Notes: generated by a model from the letters alone, not told the origin. Counted from the first letter of the stretch, positions 21,555 to 33,499 are shown. The stretch is DNA of 64,000 nt from Aporrectodea caliginosa (GCA_020284085.1 JACEVL010006418.1:1011001-1075000), one strand, 5' to 3'. Translations and numbers: made by a program.

Positions 21555-22796
21555 CGTTGCTCAAAAGTATACAGTCACGATTGTATACAGATTTGGATCT
21601 AAATGCAAATTTCAATAAGTTCCAAATATCCATAAAAGATGAGAATCGGTAAATTTTGTCATTAAATCTGTTTACGTTGGTGGCATATCACAGCAGAAGA
21701 TCTATTTCGGCGCAACTCTCTATATCAATGACGTCAACTTGCTGCCATCTGGCGCTTGACAATATTGATTAGCGAAACAAAAGTTTTATACTGGCTCTTT
21801 TCAAATGTAGCTTTTAACAGATTCAATAAAAACGATTATAATACATGATGTCACAACGTTTAGGCAGCAATGCCTTTACAAAATACCCATTTATTACACC
21901 TTATTATCATTATTGGCACTCCTCACGTACAGAGCTGGCACAGATCATCTCCCTCCAGGCCTTCCTACTTGTCTTCCATGGTCACACCTTGCAATTCTGT
22001 TAAAGGTCGCTCCTCTCTTCGATCAGCATCTGCTGGAAAGTATGTCGTTCCTGGTACACGTCTTGTCATTCACAGTACTGTTGCCGATCCCTCCATCTGG
22101 AACTCTCTACCTCCTCAAGTACGCAACTCTCTTAGCAAGACTGTCTTTCGCTCTAAGCTGAAAACTTACCTCTTTCAGTCTATTTATGGCTCTTAATGGT
22201 TGCCCGACTTCAATGTGCACTTCTGAACTTTTTTAGGAGGGCTTTATCAAATTACAGTTTTATTGTAGGCCTATTGTATTGTAGACCTATTATTATTGTT
22301 TCTTGGTTGTGTGGCGTCTGGCTAAGTTCTATTGTAATGCATAGAACTGATATGTAATCAGTGTTCTTACCGCGTAATAAAATGGCGACGGCTGACCAGA
22401 TTATTTGAATGGTTTGATTGCGATTGCAGGATAATAATTATTTGTGTAAAATTGACATTATCTTAGATAGTTCGATGTTCAGAAGTTCAGGTAACATGGT
22501 ACGTAAATTATTATTGAATATCTGTTCTTATTTGTCTCAATCTATATACGTTTCTATATAATAATTTGGTAAAAGTGTAGTTTTGCCGTCGTAAATTATT
22601 TCCGTTACTGAGACAATCATTGTTAGTTTCGTTTCATGAGCTTAGTAATATGCTTAGATTCAATGGGTAATCTCGTCCGATCTCAGGTCGAAGCGTGAGC
22701 ACAGATTCACGGCCGAGTCGGGCCGACACACTGTCGTTCCGACGCCGCCAAACGCCAAGGACGGACAGGCGACGGACTCCTTCCCCCTACCTCTAT
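21555..22796. other. 5' flank of CCDC149, part of the head-to-head region with RNF4
   Basis: Contains the CCDC149 5' UTR and presumably its promoter (right of 21554, read leftward). I see no convincing TATA box. The LINE fragment at 21915-22196 lies here. An RNF4 start exon could also lie here: aaaATGGCGACG at about 22378-22389 has a good start context but no obvious donor follows. Confidence 0.4.
21915..22196 (+). mobile_element. LINE ORF2 C-terminal fragment
   Basis: Open frame with LRSASAGKYVVPGTRL, IWNSLPPQVRNSLS and KLKTYLF before a stop. This is the characteristic end of animal CR1/L2-like non-LTR retrotransposon polymerases. It is 5'-truncated. Confidence 0.8.
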
Positions 22797-23069
22797 GGGT
22801 GCGGGCCGAAACCCGAATCCCCGAAAGGAATTTCGGCTGGATCCCCGAAAATGATTTTCTAAGTCCGACCCGAATGAATATCATCAGCAAATGCATATTT
22901 GAATAGGCAGTATATCGTATACATCAAGGCCACGCTAGGTCTTTGTCATGTTTACAATTTAACTTTGAATAGCTCGGCCGCTTTACAGAAAACTGTTTTC
23001 GGGAAATCGGGCTTTTGTCTCTTTTCAGCGTTTTCGGGGATTCGGGTTTCGGGGATTCGGGCTGACCCC
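22797..23069. mobile_element. 273-bp hAT-type MITE, copy 1
   Basis: Flanked by 8-bp duplications ACCTCTAT (22789-22796 and 23070-23077). The ends carry CCCGAATCCCCGAAA and its reverse complement TTTCGGGGATTCGGG. The right end holds two tandem copies of the motif and the left end one and a half. The body is clearly related to the element at 23628-23916 (shared GATTTTCTAAGTCCGACCCG and CGGGAAATCGGGCTTTTGT). Confidence 0.88.
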
Positions 23070-23627
23070 ACCTCTATTGCCGCTACAATTCTAAGCACTA
23101 TCCACCGTAGCCGTCTGCCTGCATAACCCCTTTGAATCTTGACCTGGAAACTGATTTTGACTTTACCTGCCTACCAATTTTGTTTTGACTAAGCGCCTGT
23201 GAATAAGCTGATTCTCGCAACTCCGTTTACTGTGTGCTGTACAAATCTCGAGACTACGATCATACATACACTGTCCTGCTTGATCAGGGCCGTATGTTGA
23301 ACCCATTCCTCCCACCGTTGAGACCACAGCCCTACTCCTTGTGGCCGAGACTCATAGGCGTAGGAGGCGGGGGGTCAGAGGGGGCAAATACCCCCCCAAA
23401 TTTCGGGAATTCCTGTTTTTCGGGCAAGAAGTGCCAGGGTAAATGCTGAACAAACAATTAGAAGTTCGGCAATCGGTAGCACACAGCGCGATCTGCCAGC
23501 TCCAACTTGCCGGAATCGGAATACTTAGCTACTAGCTCGCAAACCACCATAATATTTACAGCTTTATTCATTGGTGTAGGCTACTGAATAATAAGCCAGT
23601 CACTTATAGCATCCAACATGTTGGCTC

Positions 23628-23916
23628 GGGTGCTGCCCGAATCCCCAAAACCCGAATCCCCGAAACGAATTTCAACCGGATCCCCAAATTGATTTTCTAA
23701 GTCCGACCCGAATATACTATTAACAAACAAACATGTGAATATCGATGTACATCAAGGTCATGCTAGGTGTATGTCATGTTTACAATTGAAACTGTGAATA
23801 GCTTTCGGGAGTTCGGCCGCTTTCTAGAAAACTGTTTTTGGGAAATCGGGCTTTTGTGTAGCCTATATTTTCAGCGTTTTCACGGAATCGGGTTTCGGGG
23901 ATTCGGGTTGATCTCT
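23628..23916. mobile_element. 289-bp hAT-type MITE, copy 2 (nested)
   Basis: Flanked by perfect 8-bp duplications GTTGGCTC (23620-23627 and 23917-23924). Same family as 22797-23069, with CCCGAATCCCCGAAA at the left end and its complement at the right. Non-coding. It sits inside 23353-24904. Confidence 0.9.
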
Positions 23917-24137
23917 GTTGGCTCGGTAGGCTACCGACTTAAGAAAGAAATTAAATTCAAGTTGCTACACTCCACTTTTCAGCGTGCAATTCCGAAAGTA
24001 AGTTAATTTTGAGTGCAGAAATTTCAGATCGTTCCAATGATGGTTCAGATAGTTTCAGAACGATCGTTCAGATCGTTTTAGAACGATCGTTCAGTGGACT
24101 TCGGAAGATGAAAACATATCTGCACAGCACCATGGGT

Positions 24138-24656
24138 AAGGATAGTAGAAATTCACGGCAAAAAGTTCAAAATTCACGGTAGCATTTAGTAAAAACGGGC
24201 GAAAATCATGGCAAATTCAGGGCATGAAAAAGGCTTAACGCATTTTTTGCTATGATCCGACCAAGCAATCACGTAAATAAGAAAGAAACGAACGCTTCGC
24301 TATGTATTAATGTCAGTATAAACGTCCTGCTTCAATTCCTTCAAATCATGCTTATATTTACCAAGACCTAATCGATGTAGGCCTAATCATATTAATAATT
24401 ATAACATAGATCAAGCAGCAACGCGCTGTTGCCGTGTATTGTCACGCTAGGCCTACGCCTAAGTGTCAGTCAACGTTTGGCACATAGTTTCTGCAATTGT
24501 AGACACACGTAGCGCCAAGTTATCGTATGTAAAACTGCGACAAATTATGTCAAAAATTTTTCAGAAAATCAAGGCAATTCACGGCATTTGGGGAAAATCA
24601 CGGCAAGTGCCGAAAATCCATGACTTCGTGAATTTCTACTAAAGGCCTCTTCCTAA
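24138..24656. mobile_element. 519-bp hAT-like element (nested)
   Basis: Shared inverted block AGTAGAAATTCACG near both ends, flanked by perfect 8-bp duplications CCATGGGT (24130-24137 and 24657-24664). The outermost bases of the two ends differ in length (AAGGAT versus TTAGGAAGAGGCCTTT), so the exact termini are less certain than the TSD. ATCACGGCAA-like repeats occur near both ends. It sits inside 23353-24904. Confidence 0.82.
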
Positions 24657-25075
24657 CCATGGGTCAAGATAGACTCAATGATCGTTTGATTATCAACATT
24701 GAACGTGCAACTAGGCTACAACTGGGGTCAACTGCAGATGAAAGACATTATTGAGACTTGTTAGACGCGAGAACAGAAACTCTATCGTGTTCTAGAGAGA
24801 CGTGAGCGACTATAAATGCAAGACACCAGTTATTCGTTATTTATATTTTTCGGGCAAAAATAAAATCTTGCCCCCCTACCACTGAAATTCCCCCTACGCC
24901 TATGCCGAGACTGCACGACCAAATTATCCCTAAGGCGGACAACCTACAGAGCAAAAGTTTTTGACATGGATGCTTTATCTTGTTTAAATGTTACGTAAAC
25001 CAAAGTGCGGTATAAGCAGTTGTTCGTAAGAAAGAATATACTTGCTTACTTGTTACTCACTGGTTGGTTGTGTAG

Positions 25076-28000
25076 GCTACGAGAATAAGAAGAAGAGGTC
25101 GTCGTGTGCATCCGTTTCATCGAAGACTAAGAAGTTCAAACAGAGCCAGCAGTGGTCTGTATGCGCATTTTTCTTTGAGGTTTAATCATATCATAGCTAT
25201 CGATTTATGTAGCACATCTCTCAGAATAACTAACTATTCAGAGGTGCTCTCAGCATGGAAACCGTGGGGGAAAAGAAACGCCTTTAAAGAGCGAGCGACT
25301 GATGGAAAGAACCCAGTTATTAGTTTAGCCCAGGCTTGTCCAACCTACGGCCCGCGGGCCACAATCCGGCCCGCCGACTGAGTTCATTCGGCCCGCTGAA
25401 CTTTAAAAATATTAATTTTTTGTCTGTTTAAAATTGGAAATTGCATAATACGTTGCTAATTGGCCCGGTATTGAAAATATCGTATAATTCTTTACAAGAC
25501 ACACGAAGTTTTAGTGCGAGCTTTGTGTTGCAATACTTAATGTTGTGTTCTGCCTCAAATAAGTGCAAGCAAAAAACAAAAATTGACTCTGAATGTAGAG
25601 TTTAAAACATTTGTAGATCGAGGAACTTTTCGTCATTGAGCATTCTGAGGATGTTGTTTGCTTAACCTGTTAAGAAAGGATAGCAGTAAACAAGGAATAT
25701 AGGCCTACTACTAAGAGGCTTTTCCAAATCTGTCCATTCCTGCACCTAGGTATATTGCACTCTTTGGCAGTACATATTGTTGTGAACAGTTTTTGTCTAC
25801 AATGGCAAAAATTTAAAAACTCGAGATCACTACTGACAGATGGATACTTAGAATAGCTTCATCAACTGTTGAAGCAGATATAGAGTACTTGACTACTTGT
25901 GCAAGGAAAAGCAATGTGAAGTATCCCATTAGTACAAACAAATCAGCAAAAATGTGACTATGTGTGCACCTGATCGTCATGTAGGCAAGTAAAATTATTG
26001 TTCTTTGCGTCGAATTTTTAAATCATCAATGAAATTATTTCTTCGGCCCTCAAGGTCTTAGAAAAATGGCAATGTGGCCCCTCGCCCGAAAAGGTTGGAC
26101 AGCCCTGGTTTAGCCCTTGGTGAGGGTCAGGTCACTCACTAAGGGACCGACCACAGCAAATGCTCGGCGTTGAGCCAAGGTGTCCTATCCTAGGAACAAA
26201 AAGATCAAGCCAATCAGGCTATCAGCAGAGCGCTAGGAACAAGATGAGGTACAGATAACGGCTTTCGCATATGGTTTGGTTGGTTATATAGTCGGAAAGA
26301 TCTATAATCACTTCCAAACAACAGGAAATTAGATTTCAGTCGCTGAAATTTAAAAGCAGCTTTTCAGATATGTGGTCATGAGATGTTCAACAATTATTGT
26401 AACAATTGGCTTCTCAGAGCCTCTGATTTGCAACTGCTTACCCATCCCATGGCTTGACTTCTGATTTCTCTGATCTCGATGGTATCAATCAGACTTCAAC
26501 GATGAATTTGCAATTTATTACTGTACAGTGTAACTTAAGTGATCATCAAAATGTCATTAGATTATATTCGATTAGCTTCTTGAATAGTTTTTACTGCACT
26601 ACTGGGTTGTTCCACATTCCTTTGTTTATGGAACGTTTTTTTAAAACTTATATGCAGTGCTTTTCAGAAGCTCTTTAAGTTTCAGGACTCTATAAATGTC
26701 TAGATAGATATATGCTTTTTTAATTTCTTATCCTCTTTTGCAAGAGAATTTATAATTATTGTTTTATGCGAAAAAGTTTAATTGTTCCTGAATTCAGTCG
26801 TCTTGATGAGCGATGTATGCATTTGTATTCATAAACTTCAAATTTCTAAAGCGCTACTCTGAAGCTAAGCATAGGGCACTACGTTATTCGTGAGTGCTGA
26901 ATCTTCAAATATTTTATTTGTTGCTGTCGGAATTTACAGATTAAAATTTAACTTAACGTATTTATTGGGATGTTTTGTTTTTTAGAACCTCAGGTTGTTG
27001 ACCTTACCTGCACTGGTGACGATGAAGTTTATGACCTAACTGACGTCTCTGAAGGTCCCATTATACTTGCTGAACATTCTCCAATCGTGGTAGGTACTTG
27101 CACTCTGCTGTTGGAGTTAAAGCCTTTTGAAAATAAGTGGATGGGTTTACAATTAACGAAACCCCATCACAGCGAAAACAGAAATAAAAAATATTATTTT
27201 TTTCTTTAGCTTGCTTGTTTATGATTAGGTGACAGAGGACTTAATTTGACCATTTAGCTGAACCCTTCATGTAAATAATTGTTTTATTTTTATTTGACTT
27301 AAATTGGTCAAAACTTGACCTCTAAGTGGCGGCCATTCATATTTTTCTCTGTTGTGACTCATTTCGGTGGGATGTTGATGAACCGTTGCAATTGGCTTTG
27401 GAGACATCGATGACTGGCTTTATGTTGTGGTAACGGCAACACTCCAGATATAGGAGCATGGCTCAGATGATGATGGTTATGTACAGTACTTTGTTTCAGT
27501 GTGATAAAATTAAATTGACTGCAAAGCATGTTTTTACCACTTGTTTTTCAGAAGTGATTGGTATGCAGCAAATATACCGTACTATTATTTGTTGCAGATA
27601 TACTGATGTACCTGTTATCGTGTTTTTGTGAACTTAACCCTTTAACGAGCGTGTACTAAAATGTATGGGAAACCAATGCAGCTCGTCGTTAAAAGGTTAA
27701 ATGACAGAGTCTAGCATGGTGTAAAACTGTTCACTAGTAATATTTTAATGTGTACTATTTGTTTCAGATTTCTGATACACCATCGGGTATGTACTAAGCA
27801 TTTTATGTTACTGTGTTAGCAACACTTTGAACAGTAAGTTAGATGCACTTACCAACATGCAAATAGACTTAAAAGTAGACTTGGTTGTAATGTAGTGTAA
27901 TCAGACTGCATATACTACCACTTAAGGAAACTTCTTATCATCAGTAGTGATTTAACACCATTAAGTTGGATGGTTTTCGGCATTTGATGATATGAAAGCA

Positions 28001-31000
28001 GGTATTGCTGCCTGAATATGTGTTATTCATTTTGTTATTTATTTTGTCTAAATTTGTAAATTGTAAAATGGCTTTATGCAGAAATGATAGATTAAGTACG
28101 TGTTATTTTGAATAAATTAATAACAGTTCTTCACATCTGCTTGAGCCTCCTTTAACACTGAAACTTGATGTTTGGTTTCTCACCTAATGCTTCCTGACTG
28201 GACTTTTCCAATGAATTATGACTGACTACAGTTCAACTTGATCAGTTGATGCCTCCTTATGCACGAATGAATGAACAAATGAATTATAATTAAATAACTT
28301 TAGGTGTTATTGAGGCCATCAGATTAAATTCGATCAAGTTGTCACTCAACACTTAATGGAGTTTAAGAAATTGAATACATCAGTGATTTATAACAAAAGT
28401 TAAGTATCACTGAATAGTTTTTCGAATATGGACAATTTGAAGAAGCATATATTTAAAGGCTGTACTAAGTGGCAATGCCTTCCAGAATGCTGTACTAAGA
28501 GACAATGCCTTCCAGAATGCTGTACTAAGAGACAATGCCTTCCAGAATGCTGTACTAAGAGACAATACCTTCCAGAATGCTGTACTAAGAGACGTGCAAT
28601 TTTCTCAGTCTAAGTATGACATTGAATATAATAAAGATTATACCTCTTACTGACCTTGGTGTATAGCATTATTGTGGACTCTTCTATGTGGAAGGACCTC
28701 CCGCTCAATCCGTAGTAAGATTGTAGTTGGGTTCCCACCCACATCCCTTCATTGCTCGAAGACTTTCTTATTTCCTTGGGGCTTTGAGCGCCTCTGAATA
28801 GCTAGTACTGTAAGAGGTGCTTTATAAATTCTCAGACACGATACAATGCGATTATTGAAGGCTGTCTTTTTATCATGGCAGTGTAAATAAATTTTGTTAA
28901 TATGGGTTACGTAAAAAAATGCCGATTTCAGATGTGTCTTGTTTGTTTAAGGTACCCGTCCTGTGAGGCCAACTGTTGAGATTGCACTACCTGATTTACC
29001 ACTCTTTCAGCTGGGAGACAGTGAAACTGAAGAACTACCTACTTTTCCATTTATTGTTTCAAAATCACAAAATGGGTACCTATTCATTTCTTCATGTACT
29101 CGTAGAAGTTTTGGTGGAAAGTTAGAAACTGAAATTTACTTAAGAAATTGCAATTATATTTCTAAACAAGTAATACAGTGTAATTAAGTAAATGGGTAGT
29201 ATAATATTTGTTATAGAGTGAATAAAGTAAGTAATACACATTTATTTTTATGTGACATTAACTGAAGCAACACTTTGTGACAGTTCTGAAACAAATGTTC
29301 TAACACACATCTTCTGAACCGCTTTCAACCCCTTTTTATGTTATGTTTCCTCTAAACTTGTGTAAACTAAACAAATATGAGATAGAATAGATCTGTTTAA
29401 ATTTTCAAGGTTATTTGTTGTTTTCTTAACTTGATACTGTTTACTGTGTGAAGTGTCATCTGTTGGTTGTACTGGGAACAATAAACGAATGATTGATTGA
29501 TTGATTGATTGAATAAAATGAAGCATTTGTATTTCAGTGGTTCAAATCAAGCGCAGTCTTCAACTGTGTCCTGTTCCCAATATGCTTTGATTCGCTCTCT
29601 CAGGTGAGTCTCACTATAGATGTAGCGTTACAGTAAGAAAGAAAACCTTGGCTGAGGCCACATTCAGCTTTGTGTTTGAAAGTGGCTAATTCTCCATCTG
29701 GTTCTCCGTGATCTCTCATTCATTTCCAGACTCAAAGCTAACCTGTTGATGGCTTGCTTTTCCACCACATTCTGGGCTGCATGTCCTTTTAACCTTTTAT
29801 GTGCAAATGCATGACAGATGTAATTGCATTTCTGTTGCATTTTAGTCTGTCCTCTGGGTTTGATTACCTCTGATAAATCAGTCCTCAACTATGTTGCCCC
29901 TGCTGGCTATTATTAGTCCCTACTTTTTATATGTTGCAAGTTATATGTACAAATTTCTTTTCTGGCAAATCACATGCTTGATATAATCTGATATAATGTG
30001 AAAACCATTTGTTGTGATAGTGTCACCTACGTGATAAAGGTAGCGGGTGATTTTGACTTCCTGCAATATATGTTGCCAAACGTTTTACTGCTTGAAAGTT
30101 AACGGTTGATTGACTATATAATGCATCTGTACGAAATTGACTTTTGCTTCAGAGTTATCTTTTAGTTCGTTCCTTGTTTCATTTAGACCAGCCATTATGA
30201 ATCGCTGAGAAAGGACATCTGCTGAAAATAACCTACTTTGTACCTTTCCCTCCCTCCTCTTCGTTCACATTTGGCAGTATCCTCCCTGTACCCCCTGTGG
30301 ATGTCGACTCTCCAATGAAGTACTAAGCACAGAATAGGAGACCTGTTAATCAAGCGTGGTTAACTGTGCTACAGGGTGGGGAAGTTAATACTGCCTTGTC
30401 CGAAAATGGACTAATTAGAAACAAACTTCCTTCTGCGGTACAGATGAAATAGTGCAGTACAGATGAAATAGTGCAGTACAGATGAAATAGTGCAGTACAG
30501 ATGAAATAGTGCAGTACAGATGAAATAGTGCAGTACAGATGAAATAGTGCAGTACAGATGAAATAGTGCAGTACAGATGAAATCGTGCAGTACAGATGAA
30601 ATCGTGCAGTACAGATGAAATAGTGCAGTACAGATGAAATAGTGCAGTACAGACTCTTGTGTCTAACTGAAGTTGAATGTAAGTCGCAGGCTGTACTAAA
30701 GTACCTCTGTACCAAATTTAGATGTGGACATCTGCATTAGCTAGCTCCCTCCTTGTCCACACTTGGGCAACCCTCCCTTGCGCTCTTTACAGATGCCCTG
30801 CATGGACGAGCCCTTAACCGGTCCTGACTAACTTGCTGATTTGGTTATTGTTATTTGATTATTCTTTTCTTATTGTTTATTGTTTTGGCTATTGTTATTG
30901 TTGGTTCTTACAAAGTTGTTTTGATATTTGAAGATTCGTGCTCGTAACATTCAGTTGGTTTCGACCAAGTGCGGCCACGTTTTCTGCCAGCAGTGCATAG

Positions 31001-31092
31001 ATGACCTTCTGAAGGAGAGGTCAGCAACGGGTCCATGTCCCACGTGTAGGAAGTCGATTTCGAAGAAAACCATTCACCCGATCTACATCTGA
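25076..31092 (+). CDS. RNF4: RNF4-like SUMO-targeted E3 ubiquitin ligase (frameshifted RING as read)
   Basis: Exons: 25076-25154 (tentative, basic, RIRRRGRR), 26986-27089, 27768-27786, 28952-29075, 29538-29603 and 30934-31092 (stop). Exon 26986 carries tandem SUMO-interacting motifs VVDLT and VYDLT plus the hydrophobic PIILAE. The last exon carries the RING remainder CGHVFCQQC and CPTCRK and the hallmark RNF4 C-terminus HPIYI. Length is about 183 residues without the start exon, near the usual 190. Known: RNF4 binds poly-SUMO through its SIMs and ubiquitylates SUMOylated nuclear proteins. Odd: in exon 29538-29603 the frame entering from upstream reads TVSC, then the expected PIC continues only in another frame (2 extra bases in TGTTCCCAATATGC). 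The last exon fits the shifted frame. The initiator-Met exon was not found. Confidence 0.85.
25331..26107. mobile_element. 777-bp deleted hAT element with transposase remnant
   Basis: TIRs CAGGCTTGTCCAACCT and (reverse complement of the right end) CAGGGCTGTCCAACCT, flanked by perfect 8-bp duplications GTTTAGCC (25323-25330 and 26108-26115). GGCCCGC-rich subterminal repeats follow. From 25763 the plus strand reads FGSTYCCEQFLSTMAKI, a stop, then LRIASSTVEADIEYL. This matches the C-terminal hAT dimerisation region of Charlie/GTF2IRD2-like transposases. It is an internally deleted derivative, lying in RNF4 intron 1 as annotated. Confidence 0.92.
27634..27700. mobile_element. 67-bp TTAA-ended palindromic mini-element
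   Basis: Begins TTAACCCTTTAACGAGC and ends GCTCGTCGTTAAAAGGTTAA. The core GTACTAAAATGTATGG is the reverse complement of the core at 17265-17327. It lies in an RNF4 intron. Confidence 0.62.
28461..28593 (+). repeat. 30-bp tandem repeat, about 4.4 copies
   Basis: Unit TGTACTAAGAGACAATGCCT followed by TCCAGAATGC, with single-base variants. Repeats start at 28461, 28491, 28521, 28551 and 28581. It lies in the RNF4 intron between exons 27768 and 28952. Its open frame is a by-product of a unit length divisible by 3. Confidence 0.92.
28650..28850 (+). mobile_element. LINE 3'-end fragment with shared tail
   Basis: Decayed C-terminal coding (WKDLPL, then VPTHIPSLLEDFLISLGL and a stop) runs into GAGCGCCTCTGAATAG ... 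AGAGGTGCTTTATAAATT. That 3' tail is the one carried by the SINE family 1 copies, which suggests that this LINE lineage mobilised the SINE. It lies in an RNF4 intron. Confidence 0.65.
30438..30653 (+). repeat. 19-bp tandem repeat, about 11 copies
   Basis: Unit GTACAGATGAAATAGTGCA repeated almost without change; two units have ATCGTG in place of ATAGTG. It lies in the last RNF4 intron. The 121-codon minus-strand frame across it is a repeat artefact. Confidence 0.95.
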
Positions 31093-33499
31093 AGACAGTT
31101 GACTTTCTGCGAATCAGAGAAATGGACGTGTGTGATCGACCTGTGAAGCGAATTCTGTTTAATTTATTGCATTACGGGTGGATTTGTGCGGACTGTGTAA
31201 ATTTTAGACATCAGTGAGTTAACTGCTAGGCAACTGTTCTAATAGCTGGACTCCAGCGTGTGTGTGTGTGTCTGTGTGACATATGCATACTCATATGTAC
31301 TTATGCATATGTGTGTATTTCACTGATTGTTACACCTGTAGGCATTGGTCACTGGATTGATGTGTACAATTGTGACAATCTGAACTGTTGTATACAATAC
31401 TCCTAAGCGTGTATTCTTCAAATGGGTGGGCGCATAGCATAGTATGTATGCACCCACCCATTTGATTTTCATGCATGTATATCAGTATGTGTGTATGCAT
31501 GTATGCTTTGTGTTTATGTATATATGTGGTACCTTTTGGTTATCTTATGTGGATGATGTAAAGTAAAAAACTTGAGAGTCGAGTATACGATGGGATCTGT
31601 GATGGACTGAAACACCTGTCTCAAGGGAGCTTTTGCAGTTAGTAAGACATTTGGTTGGTGGGGCACATTACATGCTGGATGAGCACAATTGTCTGAAAGC
31701 CAAACATTTGATCAGCTTCTAAAATTTTCTAAAGTTCTCTTGCTGTTGCCATTGATGAAAAAGTATGATGGGAAGGAACCTATGATTGAATTTAGTGTTA
31801 ACAGGCAACTAAATTAAATTGAAATAATTGGTTTTTCTAATGTTTGAAAGTTTTGATTATATACAATTTCGTTTTTTGCTTTTACAACATTTCTTCTCTT
31901 TTTTTGCATACACTGATCCATCTGACTCAAGCAATAGCATAGCCTGGAAACAATTTCAGAGGGAGTTTTCCATGGGAAGGGAGGCACTTATGATTGAATT
32001 TAATGTTAACAGGCAACGAAATAAAATTGAAATCACATATACATAGGGTTGCTCATTGGTCTCATTGGTTTTTCTAATGTTTGACATGTTTTTATCGTAT
32101 TAAATTCCGTTTTGTGGTTTGCAACATTTCTTCTGTGTTTCTTGCAAACATCAATATTAGTTAATCTATATTAATAAATAATACAATTATATAAAAGGAA
32201 GAATGGAAAGACTATGTCAAATTGCATAGTGCTATTTCCTGTCATAAAATAATGTGTTTCTTTACGTGATAAATAATAATAATGACAATTTATATGGTGC
32301 TGTGACGTGGCAATACCGCTACAAGGGGGCGCCTCACAAGCAAATAAGGAAAAGCAGGATAAGCCTTAGCAAACAAATAGTAATGGCCATATGCATGGAA
32401 GATTTAGGATCTGGAAAGCTATGCATGAATGTACATGTATCTGGACTTGTAAAACATGTCTAGAGACCCTCAAAAGCTACATATTGGCCTAAATTTGTGA
32501 ATCAGAACAAGAATGTAAATGTTTTAGCTCTAAATATCTGATCAATAACTGTTTGCATTCAGAAGACATTGTTTACCACTGATCTCTGTCATCATCATCG
32601 CCATTAGTCCCTTTGTAATGTGCTGCTATACTAGTGTTCACATACATAGATACATAGTTACATACATGCATACATATACATAAATATTTATAATATAATA
32701 TTCGTTTATTAATTAAAACTGACAAGATGCAAGTAAGATTACATGACAGTAGTGACAGATGTTTGCAAGTTTAAAAGGAGTCAAATTTTATTTAACTATT
32801 TGCAAGGCCATCTGTCCTGCTCATTTTACAGTCGCCCCTACGAAGTGGAAGGCTGAGTCAGCCTTTTGGGACTAGCGGGCATCGAACCCTCGTCCATCTG
32901 ATCTTCGTGTCAGCTTGTTACCATTCAACCATTGAGCTCTTCTGAGTAGTTGCCTTGAAGGGGCGCTATATACATTTTTGAATGAATGAATGAACCATCT
33001 ACTCGCCCCATATGTCGGTGTAAATAGACTATCCCCATTCATTTCAGTCTGATCTAGTGCTATTCTGATGTTTAGTTCAAGCGTGTTGTCTGTTCATACT
33101 GTCAATCCAGTGTAGTTGGTGTATTTCCTCTCTATTTACTTCAAATCTTGTATGTTGTGGTTTTTTTTATGTAATTAAGTGTACCTCCTTCTGTCTGGAT
33201 TTAAGGGCAAGGCCTATTTTTCGTAATTCAAGTTCTTTGAAGTTCTAGCTAGACCCTGTAGGCATGTACTTGGGTGTCCATGGCACCGTTGGTGACTCGG
33301 TCGTTCCTAACCTGTAAGGACTGCTACTCCAACGACTTATATAGCTTATAGTTGAAACAAATTTAAATCACCCCCGGCAATTCTCTCCTGGAATTACGTA
33401 ACGCAGGTCTCATACCGCAAGTATCAATAACTGACTCGTCGAAAAATATTCCAGGTAGCCAAAATGCCACTCCTCAAGTGGCCGCCCAGTTCTAGTTAA
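31093..33499. other. RNF4 3' flank, no gene seen
   Basis: Contains the presumed RNF4 3' UTR and a diverged direct duplication (31770-31905 and 31975-32150, sharing TATGATTGAATTTA, GTTAACAGGCAAC, GGTTTTTCTAATGTTTGA and CAACATTTCTTCT). It also holds the SINE copy at 32692-32940 and a SINE-tail fragment at 32946-32985. I see no coding exon. Confidence 0.6.
32692..32940 (-). repeat. tRNA-derived SINE family 2, copy B
   Basis: The minus-strand head has GGTTGAATGGTAACAAGCTG (A-box side) and the intact B box GGGTTCGATGCCC. Co-linear with 20087-20335 throughout. Confidence 0.8.

Larger units (their letters stand above)
23353..24904. mobile_element. 1.55-kb hAT-like element containing two nested elements
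   Basis: TIR CATAGGCGTAGGAGG on the left and CATAGGCGTAGGGGG on the right (reverse complement), flanked by perfect 8-bp duplications CCGAGACT (23345-23352 and 24905-24912). Inside lie a complete MITE (23628-23916) and another hAT-like element (24138-24656), each with its own TSD, so this is the oldest of the three. Subterminal TTTTTCGGGCAA motifs occur on both sides. No intact transposase. Confidence 0.88.

Noticed and set aside
28461..30653. Regular repeats that could be taken for a CRISPR-like array
   Set aside because: Units are head-to-tail without unique spacers, in RNF4 introns of an animal genome: simple minisatellites.
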